Below, in pieces: positions 1-8,926 of a stretch of DNA of 40,003 nucleotides. The position numbers and the translations under genes were made by a program. Numbering within the stretch: the first letter of the stretch is position 1; the number at the start of each line of letters is the position of its first letter. Origin of the DNA: Bacteroidales bacterium (GTDB lineage Bacteria; Bacteroidota; Bacteroidia; Bacteroidales; JAGONC01). The notes below the pieces were generated by a model, which had not been told where the DNA came from, did no database searches, and was given only the letters and a program-made list of their open reading frames with translations. The stretch covers positions 1 through 40,003 of the forward strand of contig JAQUQD010000022.1 in NCBI GenBank assembly GCA_028716265.1, in the 5' to 3' direction.

Positions 1-932
1 CCGTTGACAGGATAAAGTTCAACAGATTGTTCTGCCGTCAGATCTGTATAACCGGATACATCAGAGTAATGATGGGCGATGAAGCTCAGGTGAGCGTCGT
101 CGTTGGCCTGGCTTTCACGGTACCCCAATGGATAGAGCGCCAGCTCGATTCCACTGTGGTAGCTAAGGCTGATGGATGGTTGCAATGAAAACAGAAGATC
201 CCTCATCACCCTGGTCTCCTGCTGCGAATAAGCGTCCGTACTTTCACCCCATCCATTCCACATGTACCCCCAGTCGCGGTTCAGGTCCACACCGTTGGCG
301 TTGTACCTGACCATATGCTCTCTTCCATCCGGATTCACCATCAAATAGATCCATATCTCCCGCGTATTGACTAACAGGGTGATCTCGTCGTCGTTTCCGT
401 AACCCAGGCACAGATCGCGTGCAAAACGGATGAGGTTTTCCGATCCGGTGATCTCATCACCATGTATCCCCCCGTCGAACCATACCTCCGCTTCCGTTTC
501 ATCCACCGTCACGTTGTCGCTGATCTTCAGCGTCGCCAGCTGCCGGCCTTCCATCGAATTACCATGGAGGGTCTTCTGGCATATTCCGGGAAAACTCAGT
601 GCAAGACTGTCGGCCAGGTCGATGATCTGCTGGTAGGTATGGTAGGATTCCCTGCTGTCCCAGAAGCCCTGGTACCATGCATTCAGGTCCGTTTTAAGGA
701 TTTCATAGGGAATACCCAGCATCCTTACCTTTTCGAGCTCCGAAGGGATCAGGTAAAGCAGAGCGGTCCCGTCAGGATACACATCGCCCTGTAGATGCAA
801 ACGATGTAACTGATCCAGCTGAGTCGCATTAGTAGGCCACGCTCTGACCTCCATCTCTTGCTCTCTCCACGAAGTCTGGGCCGCGGCAAGAAGGGAAAGG
901 AACAGGGCGATGACAGTTAGGAGCTTGTTCAT
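1..932 (-). CDS. M14 family zinc carboxypeptidase, partial (C-terminus beyond window start)
   Basis: Translated by hand from an ATG at 932; the frame is open to the window edge, giving 310 residues. Residues 1-19 form a signal peptide ending near Ala-Ala-Gln. The M14 zinc-site signatures are visible: HGDE at 157-160 (zinc ligands His and Glu), NPDGR at 200-204, NRD at 218-220 (substrate carboxylate binding) and SYHSG around His259 (third zinc ligand). The catalytic Glu would lie past the edge. Metallocarboxypeptidases of this family remove C-terminal residues from peptides; export is expected. It lies 80 bp downstream of a gingipain-like protease on the same strand, so it is probably in the same operon and may trim peptides made by the endoproteases. 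Substrate preference cannot be read from the visible part, and whether it ends in a T9SS sorting domain is unknown. Confidence 0.9.
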   Translation of the reverse strand, partial: MNKLLTVIALFLSLLAAAQTSWREQEMEVRAWPTNATQLDQLHRLHLQGDVYPDGTALLYLIPSELEKVRMLGIPYEILKTDLNAWYQGFWDSRESYHTYQQIIDLADSLALSFPGICQKTLHGNSMEGRQLATLKISDNVTVDETEAEVWFDGGIHGDEITGSENLIRFARDLCLGYGNDDEITLLVNTREIWIYLMVNPDGREHMVRYNANGVDLNRDWGYMWNGWGESTDAYSQQETRVMRDLLFSLQPSISLSYHSGIELALYPLGYRESQANDDAHLSFIAHHYSDVSGYTDLTAEQSVELYPVN

Positions 933-1012
933 CGGTTATTTAAGTTCGTTGACAGGAGTGATTCCTGATCAGTATAAAATACACAAAGTCGGTTTGTGCT
1001 AATTCTACCAAA

Positions 1013-4000
1013 TTACCGGACCATGATCTTCGCACTTGAATGAATGGTAGCTCCATCCACAGACAGGAAATAGATCCCCGCCTTGCTGATCCGGTAAGTT
1101 TGCCGGTATGTTCCATCCACGCAAATATCATTTTCCCGGAGGATCACAGAACCCTGAGCATCTGTAATGCGTATGCTGACCTTGTTCGTTGCAGTAGGCG
1201 TCACCTCCAGTGTGAACAGGCCGTGATTGGGATTGGGCATGATCTTTAAGGCAGCGGAACTGGATCCTTCTTCAAATCCTACCGTATTGCCAATCAAGGC
1301 CTCAAGGGCATCCGAATAAAGGCTTTCCCCACAGTCATTCATCCCTTTGACACGTAAGGTGGCATTCCCGAGGAATTGCGGATTCCAGGTAACCACACAT
1401 TGAGCGCCATCGCTGTCCATATTGCCTGCCGTTCCCGGTTCAATGCTCCAGCTGTAATAAAGCGATGCGCTGGATCCGGAGGTCATGTAGGTGGAAACGG
1501 TCGTATAATACAGGTCCACCCAGGTTGGCCCATCCGGCGCCGGAGGCTGGGTGGGCAGTGGGATGATGCTTAGCGGGAATCCGTGTGAAATTTCTCCGCA
1601 GGGTTCCATCCCTGTTCCGGTAAGAGTGAGATTGACCGCACCCTGGGCAATATCCGTTGGTCCGGGTGTGTAAACCGGATTCAGTATGGTAGGATCGTCG
1701 AAGGTCCCGTCGCCCGTAGTGTTCCACAGCAAGGATGCACAGTAAGATTCGACCGCATCGGCACAGGAGAAGGATGATCCGGAACATACCTCAGCGGGAA
1801 TCCCAGCCTCAACATAAGGCCCGTGCTGAACGATGAGGTTAAGATCGTCACTGCTGCTTACATCATCCCGGTAGGCGGTCAGGGTCAGGAGAACCTGCCC
1901 CGTTTCGGCATCCTGGATCCCGGGAGTGTATTGGGCCGTCAAAAGCGTAGGATCATCAAACTGTCCGTCACCGGAAGTGGACCACAAGGCAGAAGAATAG
2001 TTCGATGCGGATCCGTCAAGGGCAAAGGGAGAAGACTCGCACGTGATCCCATTTTCACCGGCATGGACAATGACCGGCAGGGTTTCCGGAGGAAATTCAA
2101 CATAGTCGATCCAGGCATGGTCCATTTCCGGACCGGCAGCGGCCGATTTCATGTATCTCCATTCGAAGGTGTGTAATCCGGGTGCAAAGCTGAAGACTGC
2201 TTCCGTCCAGTCAATCTCTCCGCTCCATTCACCCATCACGATGCCATCCACCAGAAACTGGAGGAAATTCTGGTCCTCCACGGAGGATACTTTGTAATAG
2301 AAGGAGATGGGAACCATAAAGAACGATTCCGATTGATGGTTGATCAGCAGGGAGGAGCTCATCCCTTCAGCGATGTTGCCGGACCTTACGGAATATGTCC
2401 CGTGCCGCACAATATTATTGTCGAATACCCACGGTGCATCTCCTGCCGTAAACCAGTCGGTGCCGAAGTAGCTTCCCGATTCAAAATCCTCATCCGGGGC
2501 GGAACCCACGGTGAAGGTCCAGACATCTCCGGTTACATTTCCATACTGGTTATAGCTTTTGATCTGCCAGTAGTACTGGGTTTCATATTCAAGATCCTGG
2601 AGAAGGTCAAACACGGTGTCATTCACCGTGGTACCGTTGATGATATTGGTCGGTGGGTTGTTGGTGCCGAAATACACTTTGTAATAGTCAGGAATGCCTC
2701 CCTGTCCGGAGTTCCACATCAGGTTCGTAAAGGGCAGGGCGTAAGGATAGCCATTTGCCGGGAAGGGTGAATCTGCCGGGGCAGGCTGCCCTGAAACATT
2801 CAGTGTTCCCAGATGAGGCAGGTGATTGTAGGAATAGACGGTTAACTGACGAGGCGTGAGACTGTTGATGGGAGGGAAATAAAGCGTGGCTGAACCACCT
2901 GAAGAGATATACGCAGTGGAGATAATCTCACCGTTGAACGACAGGCATACGATTCCTTCACTGGCATTGGTGTTCACCACCAGCTGGGTGGATCCCATGG
3001 GAATGGGATTCTGATAGTTGGCTGTCAGACTGGCGGGTGGAGCGGTACGCACCACAACGGAGGGATCCCCGAAGACTGTCCAGGTATCGGTCATCTCAAC
3101 ACCATCTGATCCGTAGGAATCGTTCATTTTCATGCATCCGTGCATGGAAAGAGCGCCGAATGTCCGTTTGATGTTGCTCTGATAACTTTCGACAAGGATG
3201 TCCACCATTTCGTCCTGGCCTTCCATCGGGGGATCCCACGACTGGTTGATGGTAGACATCAATGTGGCGATGGCTCCTTTGGGCTGACCGTTATGCGTGG
3301 CCCTCAGCCATGTTTCCGCAAAGCAGGTGTTGTTCTTGAAGTCGCCGTTCACGCAGGCTACCGACCAGATAAATGGTAGCATGCCGGCATTGGTCAGCTG
3401 GCTGTTGATGTCACTGCTTGAAAAGCTGGAAGTGCTCCAGGAATCGACACTCCCATGACCACAATACAGGATGATGCTGGTGCCGGTGTTGATCTCGCTG
3501 GCAACCATCGAAGGATTGGGATTGCCGGCTGCGTCGTTGCCGCCCTGGTTACCGTCAAATAATTCAGCACTGTAATCATAGGTGTAGCTCATCAGGTCGG
3601 TCTGCATATTGCGGATATGCTGGTAATCCATTTCATTGTCGTCACCGGGCCCCTGGCTCGATCCAATTCCCATGTTCCGGGTGTACCAGTCTGGACTGCT
3701 GGTAGGAAATTTCTCATAATTTACCGTTCGGGTAACCTGGGTGGCTACCTGTTCGCCGGTCTCTGCCGAGAACCGTCCGGCAAAAATGTCAGGATAATGA
3801 TCAGCTCCGACGATATATGTATAGTCATTATCCGAGTCGCCTGAAGCATAACTGGTCGGAACCTGGGCCGCATCCCCTACAAGCAGGAGGTAGGTCAGGC
3901 CGTATGTGTTGTAATAATTTGCCACATACGATTTTATGGCGGAGGCATTTCCGATTTCGGCAACGTTCACCATTTCGACCGGCCTTCCAATCAGTGTTTT

Positions 4001-4783
4001 CCATTCAATGAAGGGCTGCATCTCATCCATAAAATCACCGTAGCAGATGATCAGCATATTCCCTTCCTCCTCAACGGGTGTATACCGTCCCTGGCTCTGG
4101 CCTGCGTTCAGGAAATGATGCTGGTAGAGCCTGTTGAAATCACGGTCGACGGTTGACAGTTCGCTGCTGCGCACAAGAGGATTTATGCCCTCGTTGCTTA
4201 CCTGGCGGATCGTGATGATCATATCGGTGTACACACGCAGGACCCGGGTCACAGGATTATACTGGAAGGGAAAGATGATCAGGGTCTGTCCCCTGTGATC
4301 CCGGATGATATAGGGCTCAGCAAGGTCGGCAAGCCTTCCGGGAAAGAACTGATCCGAGGAGTACGCGGAGCCATAGGTATAGGGAACGGTCTCCGGGTCA
4401 GTGTCGCGGGTGAAGTTCCCTTTAGATGGGGCCACGTCGGCATCCGAAAATTCCCTGTAACTGGCTGAGATCACTTCCAACTGCATGAGGGCCCTGTCGG
4501 GAATGATCAGCGAGGCGGTCAGCTTACCAAGGTCGGGTGATCCATTCTCAAGGAGTGATGTCGATTCTCCCACGCTGATGATCACCGCCGGCCCTCGAGG
4601 GGTGATGACCCCTTGCTGGTAAAATCCATCCAAGGTAATTTGAACCGTCGAGGATTCAATATTGGAAGAGACCAGAACGATGGAGGCGTTCACGGGATTC
4701 TCCGATCCCATGGGTATCCACTGTCTGGCGTTCGTCAAAATAACAGACGTCAATAATACGAGAAGGAACAGGATTTTTTTCAT
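1013..4783 (-). CDS. Gingipain R-like C25 cysteine protease with adhesin-type modules and T9SS sorting domain
   Basis: Secreted endopeptidase of 1256 residues. A signal peptide (1-19) and a propeptide (to about 230) precede a caspase-like C25 catalytic domain at about 240-580. The active site is clear: His443 in CGHGS and Cys477 in ACVNGDF. The run from 470 to 575 (CFAE, STINQSW, GQDEM, IKRTFG, DTWTVFGDPS) closely follows what I know of Porphyromonas gingivalis RgpB. Asp386, in the EMDYQH stretch, aligns with the RgpB S1-pocket Asp, so Arg-type specificity is inferred. Next come a gingipain-type Ig-like domain (580-665), an FnIII-like domain (670-760), a cleaved-adhesin/MAM-like module (765-898), two PKD-like repeats with the T-[ST]-GDG-x-F pattern (905-1075), a third PKD-like unit, and a T9SS type A sorting domain from about 1182 (MPNPNHG) to the end. 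It starts 39 bp after the upstream C25 gene ends and shares the C-terminal architecture with it. Confidence 0.94.
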   Translation of the reverse strand: MKKILFLLVLLTSVILTNARQWIPMGSENPVNASIVLVSSNIESSTVQITLDGFYQQGVITPRGPAVIISVGESTSLLENGSPDLGKLTASLIIPDRALMQLEVISASYREFSDADVAPSKGNFTRDTDPETVPYTYGSAYSSDQFFPGRLADLAEPYIIRDHRGQTLIIFPFQYNPVTRVLRVYTDMIITIRQVSNEGINPLVRSSELSTVDRDFNRLYQHHFLNAGQSQGRYTPVEEEGNMLIICYGDFMDEMQPFIEWKTLIGRPVEMVNVAEIGNASAIKSYVANYYNTYGLTYLLLVGDAAQVPTSYASGDSDNDYTYIVGADHYPDIFAGRFSAETGEQVATQVTRTVNYEKFPTSSPDWYTRNMGIGSSQGPGDDNEMDYQHIRNMQTDLMSYTYDYSAELFDGNQGGNDAAGNPNPSMVASEINTGTSIILYCGHGSVDSWSTSSFSSSDINSQLTNAGMLPFIWSVACVNGDFKNNTCFAETWLRATHNGQPKGAIATLMSTINQSWDPPMEGQDEMVDILVESYQSNIKRTFGALSMHGCMKMNDSYGSDGVEMTDTWTVFGDPSVVVRTAPPASLTANYQNPIPMGSTQLVVNTNASEGIVCLSFNGEIISTAYISSGGSATLYFPPINSLTPRQLTVYSYNHLPHLGTLNVSGQPAPADSPFPANGYPYALPFTNLMWNSGQGGIPDYYKVYFGTNNPPTNIINGTTVNDTVFDLLQDLEYETQYYWQIKSYNQYGNVTGDVWTFTVGSAPDEDFESGSYFGTDWFTAGDAPWVFDNNIVRHGTYSVRSGNIAEGMSSSLLINHQSESFFMVPISFYYKVSSVEDQNFLQFLVDGIVMGEWSGEIDWTEAVFSFAPGLHTFEWRYMKSAAAGPEMDHAWIDYVEFPPETLPVIVHAGENGITCESSPFALDGSASNYSSALWSTSGDGQFDDPTLLTAQYTPGIQDAETGQVLLTLTAYRDDVSSSDDLNLIVQHGPYVEAGIPAEVCSGSSFSCADAVESYCASLLWNTTGDGTFDDPTILNPVYTPGPTDIAQGAVNLTLTGTGMEPCGEISHGFPLSIIPLPTQPPAPDGPTWVDLYYTTVSTYMTSGSSASLYYSWSIEPGTAGNMDSDGAQCVVTWNPQFLGNATLRVKGMNDCGESLYSDALEALIGNTVGFEEGSSSAALKIMPNPNHGLFTLEVTPTATNKVSIRITDAQGSVILRENDICVDGTYRQTYRISKAGIYFLSVDGATIHSSAKIMVR

Positions 4784-4822
4784 ATATAAATTAAATAGTT
4801 TTGCTATTTGCTCTTTGATTTT

Positions 4823-7800
4823 TCAATGAATGATGACGATCTTCTTTGTTTTGATGATCTCATCGCTCCTGATTTGCATGAAATAGACGCCCTCTTCCAG
4901 GCTGGGAAACGTGTATGTCTTGTGGATCCACCCGTTCACCGAGAGGTTCAGGTCAGAAACAATTACCTTCCCTGCAGAGGAGGTCAGAAAAACATCCAAA
5001 GATAAGATTTTTTTTGAAAACATGCTTAGCAAAAACACTCCTTCGTTCGGATTGGGCATCACATTGACCACGAGGCCCGGGTCATCCTGACTGGCGACAC
5101 TCACCGTATTGTACACGCTCACCTCCAATACTTCTGATTCGGTTCCTTCGCCGCAGTCATTGATCCCCCTGACGGTGATCATGACATCACCCTGGAAAGA
5201 AGGGTTCCAGTAGACGATACAATCCGGACTGTCGTAGTCGAGCGATCCGGCTTCTGCCGGCAGGATGCTCCACAGGTAGTACTGGGCGTGATCGGCACCT
5301 TCTGTCGTATAGGTGGAGGCTTCTGCGTAGAAAATATCCACCTCGCTGGGACCTGAAGGTGTCCCGGCGACACCGGGGAGTGGGGCGACTGTCAGCAGCA
5401 GTGTGTCCGAAGCTTCTGCACAGGGGGCAAATCCTGTGGCTAAAAGAACCAGTGCAGCCTGGCCTGATTCGATGTCACCCGGTCCGGGTGTGTATTCTGG
5501 GTTCAACAGGCCCGGATCGTTGAACGAACCATCTCCTGATGATGTCCATGCCAGCTCCTGGAAATGTTCAGCGGATGCAGCGAGGCACATGTAGGGGTCA
5601 CCCTGGCAGATCTCCCCGGTCCCGCCTGCTGAAACAACAGGTGCCCGGTTGAGCGTCACGGTCAGGTCGTCGCTGGTGTTTTTATTGTTACGGGTGGCTG
5701 TCAGTGTAAGGGTCACATCTCCGCACAGGATATCTTCAGCTCCGGGTGTATACACCGGATCCAGGATCGTTGGGTCGGAAAAGGATCCGTCTCCCGAGGT
5801 GGTCCAGAGGAGGCTGGTGTAATTGGTCGCGCTGCCGGCCAGCTCCGGTGTATCCCCTTCGCAAAGGATCAGGTCTTCTCCGGCGTTAACTACGACGGGA
5901 AGAGAACCCGGAGGGAACTGGATGTAATCAAGCCATATGGCGTCCTCGTCCTCTCCCTTCTCCTGAACCTTGATATACTTCCATTCAAAATTGTGCAATC
6001 CGGCAATGAAACTGAAGCTCCCTTCGGTCCAGTCTGTTTCACCACTCCACTCACCTTTTACCTCTCCATCGACCAGGAATTGAAGCACGTTGGCTCCTTC
6101 CACGGTAGAGGTTTTTACCCAGAAGGAGATCGAAACCATAAAGAATGACTCCGACTGGTTCTCGACCAGCAGGGAGGATGACTGGCCTGGGGACAGGACT
6201 CCGGACCGTGCACTGAAAGAGCCATGACGTGCCTGCGACCAGGTGGTCTGCCAGTTGGCGTTGCCTTCGAAGTACCAGTCAAAGGATGAAAAGTCGCCTG
6301 TTTCAAAGTTTTCATCCGGAGGCGTGTCAATTTTAAAATCCCAGAGGACTCCCTGGGCACTGCCAAAGGAATTGTAAGAGTCCACCCGCCAGTTGTAACT
6401 GGTTTCAAAATTGAGATGAACGGGTGGGACGAATGACGTATCCATGACGATCGTGCCATTGACGATATTCGTAGGAGGATTATCCGTGCCGATGTATATT
6501 TTGTAATATTCGACGTATCCCAGCGGACCTTGGCTCCAGTGCATGCTGGTAAAGGGTGCCACGCCCAGTGCATGGTTGCCGGGTGAGGGAGAGACCGCAG
6601 GAGTAGGAGGCCCTACTACCATAACATTCGCCGTGTATCGCTGGTAGTTCTGTTTGGTGACCACTACCTTGATGACCGTTCCCTGTTGCTGGGGAGTGAT
6701 AATGATATTCTGTGGAGAGCCCGTGGCAATGGCTGAAGTCAGATAATTTCCGTTGATGGAAAGGCCGATCAGGGATCCCTTGGTAGCCGTGATGGCAAAT
6801 ACATTCTGACCTGGATCCAGATCACCCTCGTGATTTACCAGGAGTTGCTGGGGGACTTCGCTGTAGACATACATGTAAGCATCCCCGTGATGATGGAAAA
6901 GGTAATACGTATGTGGTTTGTTTTCAGGATTGTATGGCCAGTTAGACGCTTGCAGGTAATATTTGGCGGAAACATTGGCAAAAGCCGGCTGGATCCAGTG
7001 TGAACTGGTTTCGGGGCTGCCATAGGCCGGATCAAAGCCGGGCCACATGTGATCCCATAATCCCCAGGCATAAGCATCGTTGACAAAGGAATACGAGACT
7101 TCAGTTGCAGCTATGATTCCCAGTGCCCCGTAGGCATGCCGGTGAAAGGCTTCGGAAAAGCATTCCCCTCCGACGTTGAACTTACCGGTGAGGCAGTTGA
7201 GTGAAAAAACAAAGGAGAGCGGATTTTCATCAAGCTGGGTTATATCCGAATTATAGTAAGCGGGAGAGGACCACCCCATCTCTTCACCGTGGTCGCGGTG
7301 GACGATCATAAAAGCACCCGCGTTCAGGTCCGCATTGATGCGTGATGCACTTCCACCCCAGTCGGTCAGATGGGATGGTGTCTGGGGAATGTACTCCAGT
7401 CCGTTTGGTCCGAAGTAGTTGACCACCATATTCGTGTTTGGATTGGTCGACCAGGAGGAGGGGGCTCCGGAACCGTAACCGGCATATTCCCTCACCGGTT
7501 CCTTGTTCAGCCCATGCTCCCAGAAGCCACAACAGATGTCGGCACACAGGATGAACCACCGGTCGCTCTGCCAGCCTCCGGCGGAAATGGGATGATCGTA
7601 AAAGGCGGGATCGGTGGGCGGCGACAATTCATAGTTCATCATCTTGCCGATCATTGTACTGAGCTGGTCGGCATTCTGCGCAGTGATCCTGGCCAGTGCG
7701 ACATCCGGGAGATTATCTCCGCTGACATCCGCATAAAGATTATCTGAGATGCAGTAGTTGTCCCATACCGGGGAAACGATGCTGTTATCCCCAGATGATC

Positions 7801-8767
7801 CGTAATCGGCCATCAAAAGGAAAGCTGAAGGTGCCACGGGCCAGTTGTTATAAGCATCGTTTATGTAATTCTCAATGGCGGAAGAAGTGTTTCCCCCGAT
7901 CTGGCTCAGCTTTACTACGCCGGTTGATATGCCCTGAGCATTCCTCCATCTGCGGAGGCTGTCGGCCCAGCTGTAAAATAGCGGATTATCGGGTGTGATG
8001 ATCACATACTCCCAGTTAGGGTCACGAGATCCGCTTTCCCGGGATGAATAATCCGCTTCCGGCAGGGAAGCGTGGTTGATGAAAAGATCCCTGAGGATGG
8101 GATCCCAGGTGCGGCTGCGGTAACGTTCCTCGCCAAAGATCCCGTTACCTCCCTCAAAGCTGATCTCGAGCGTGAGATCACGGATAACGATCAGCTCACG
8201 GGTGACCGGATTGTACTGAAAGGGAGTGATTCCCAGAATAACGGCATCGACTCCCCTGACCTTCATGAGTTCCGACAGGATCACCGGCTGTGCGGGATAG
8301 AATTCATTTTTCCCGTAGATCTCCACGTTCTTTTCGAAATGCAAAGGGGGCAGGTCGGTGACCAGAGGTAACCGTGGTGCCGGTGAAATGTTCATGTCAG
8401 GTAAGCTGACGGTCCGTGTTTCCAGGCCGGAGATCCGGGCTGTAGCTCCACGCGGCAATGCGATGTATTTCCCTCTGCCGGGCAGGTTGGGTGCGCCTTC
8501 ATTGTTTTGCAGGAAAGCACCAGGCAACTGGATGGTCTTCATCTCCTCCCGGTTGATGACCTGGTCGGTAAGAGAGAATTCATTGATACTGAAAGTGATA
8601 ACCACTCCAGTGGAAGTCTCCCTGACCAGCGTGAATCCCTGTTCCCCCCAGCTGTCATTGAAGGTAAATGACTGGGCATTTGACGCACTGGGAGAAAAGA
8701 GGACGAAAAGGATGGCAGGGATTGCCGACAGATGTTTTTTCGTGAAGTGTAAATTTTGTTGGATCAT
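4823..8767 (-). CDS. Second C25 (gingipain-family) protease with T9SS sorting domain
   Basis: A protein of 1314 residues with a signal peptide (about 1-32), a gingipain-type propeptide (to about 245) and a C25-like catalytic domain (about 250-640). The likely dyad is His493 in RDHGEE and Cys525 in SLNCLTGKF, 32 residues apart, as is usual for the family. The catalytic domain is clearly divergent from that of the neighbour at 1013-4783 and lacks the close RgpB-like motifs, so its specificity is unknown. From about 720 onward it has the same order of modules as the neighbour: FnIII-like (723-813), cleaved-adhesin/MAM-like (818-952), two PKD-like repeats (958-1128), a third PKD-like unit (1135-1220) and a T9SS sorting domain from about 1237 (MPNPNEG). 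It is the first gene of the presumed operon, with a TAnnTTTG box upstream. Export through the Sec and T9SS pathways to the cell surface is inferred from the signal peptide and C-terminus. Confidence 0.92.
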   Translation of the reverse strand: MIQQNLHFTKKHLSAIPAILFVLFSPSASNAQSFTFNDSWGEQGFTLVRETSTGVVITFSINEFSLTDQVINREEMKTIQLPGAFLQNNEGAPNLPGRGKYIALPRGATARISGLETRTVSLPDMNISPAPRLPLVTDLPPLHFEKNVEIYGKNEFYPAQPVILSELMKVRGVDAVILGITPFQYNPVTRELIVIRDLTLEISFEGGNGIFGEERYRSRTWDPILRDLFINHASLPEADYSSRESGSRDPNWEYVIITPDNPLFYSWADSLRRWRNAQGISTGVVKLSQIGGNTSSAIENYINDAYNNWPVAPSAFLLMADYGSSGDNSIVSPVWDNYCISDNLYADVSGDNLPDVALARITAQNADQLSTMIGKMMNYELSPPTDPAFYDHPISAGGWQSDRWFILCADICCGFWEHGLNKEPVREYAGYGSGAPSSWSTNPNTNMVVNYFGPNGLEYIPQTPSHLTDWGGSASRINADLNAGAFMIVHRDHGEEMGWSSPAYYNSDITQLDENPLSFVFSLNCLTGKFNVGGECFSEAFHRHAYGALGIIAATEVSYSFVNDAYAWGLWDHMWPGFDPAYGSPETSSHWIQPAFANVSAKYYLQASNWPYNPENKPHTYYLFHHHGDAYMYVYSEVPQQLLVNHEGDLDPGQNVFAITATKGSLIGLSINGNYLTSAIATGSPQNIIITPQQQGTVIKVVVTKQNYQRYTANVMVVGPPTPAVSPSPGNHALGVAPFTSMHWSQGPLGYVEYYKIYIGTDNPPTNIVNGTIVMDTSFVPPVHLNFETSYNWRVDSYNSFGSAQGVLWDFKIDTPPDENFETGDFSSFDWYFEGNANWQTTWSQARHGSFSARSGVLSPGQSSSLLVENQSESFFMVSISFWVKTSTVEGANVLQFLVDGEVKGEWSGETDWTEGSFSFIAGLHNFEWKYIKVQEKGEDEDAIWLDYIQFPPGSLPVVVNAGEDLILCEGDTPELAGSATNYTSLLWTTSGDGSFSDPTILDPVYTPGAEDILCGDVTLTLTATRNNKNTSDDLTVTLNRAPVVSAGGTGEICQGDPYMCLAASAEHFQELAWTSSGDGSFNDPGLLNPEYTPGPGDIESGQAALVLLATGFAPCAEASDTLLLTVAPLPGVAGTPSGPSEVDIFYAEASTYTTEGADHAQYYLWSILPAEAGSLDYDSPDCIVYWNPSFQGDVMITVRGINDCGEGTESEVLEVSVYNTVSVASQDDPGLVVNVMPNPNEGVFLLSMFSKKILSLDVFLTSSAGKVIVSDLNLSVNGWIHKTYTFPSLEEGVYFMQIRSDEIIKTKKIVIIH

Positions 8768-8833
8768 CTCAAGATTATATGATGTTAAAAATTATGGGAT
8801 TTCAGTGAAAAATGTTCATCAGTAAAAGCAGTA

Positions 8834-8841
8834 CAAAATTA
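8834..8841 (-). promoter_or_regulatory. Bacteroidota-type -7 box for the protease operon
   Basis: On the minus strand this reads TAATTTTG, a match to the TAnnTTTG -7 consensus of Bacteroidota. It sits 66 bp upstream of the C25 start at 8767. The -33 element is weak (a TTTC rather than TTTG farther upstream). The rest of the 159-bp gap (8768-8926) shows nothing else. Confidence 0.5.
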
Positions 8842-8926
8842 CAGAAATATCGAATTGAAAGGAAAATCCCCGGTGATTATATGGATTATTCAGATCATTG
8901 GTAAACACGGCAGATATGAGGTATTT

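Noticed and set aside
2333..2770. Open plus-strand frames opposite the C25 proteases, such as 2333-2770 and 7370-7747
   Set aside because: They are antisense to well-supported protease domains, lack signal or domain features, and follow from the codon pattern of the real genes.
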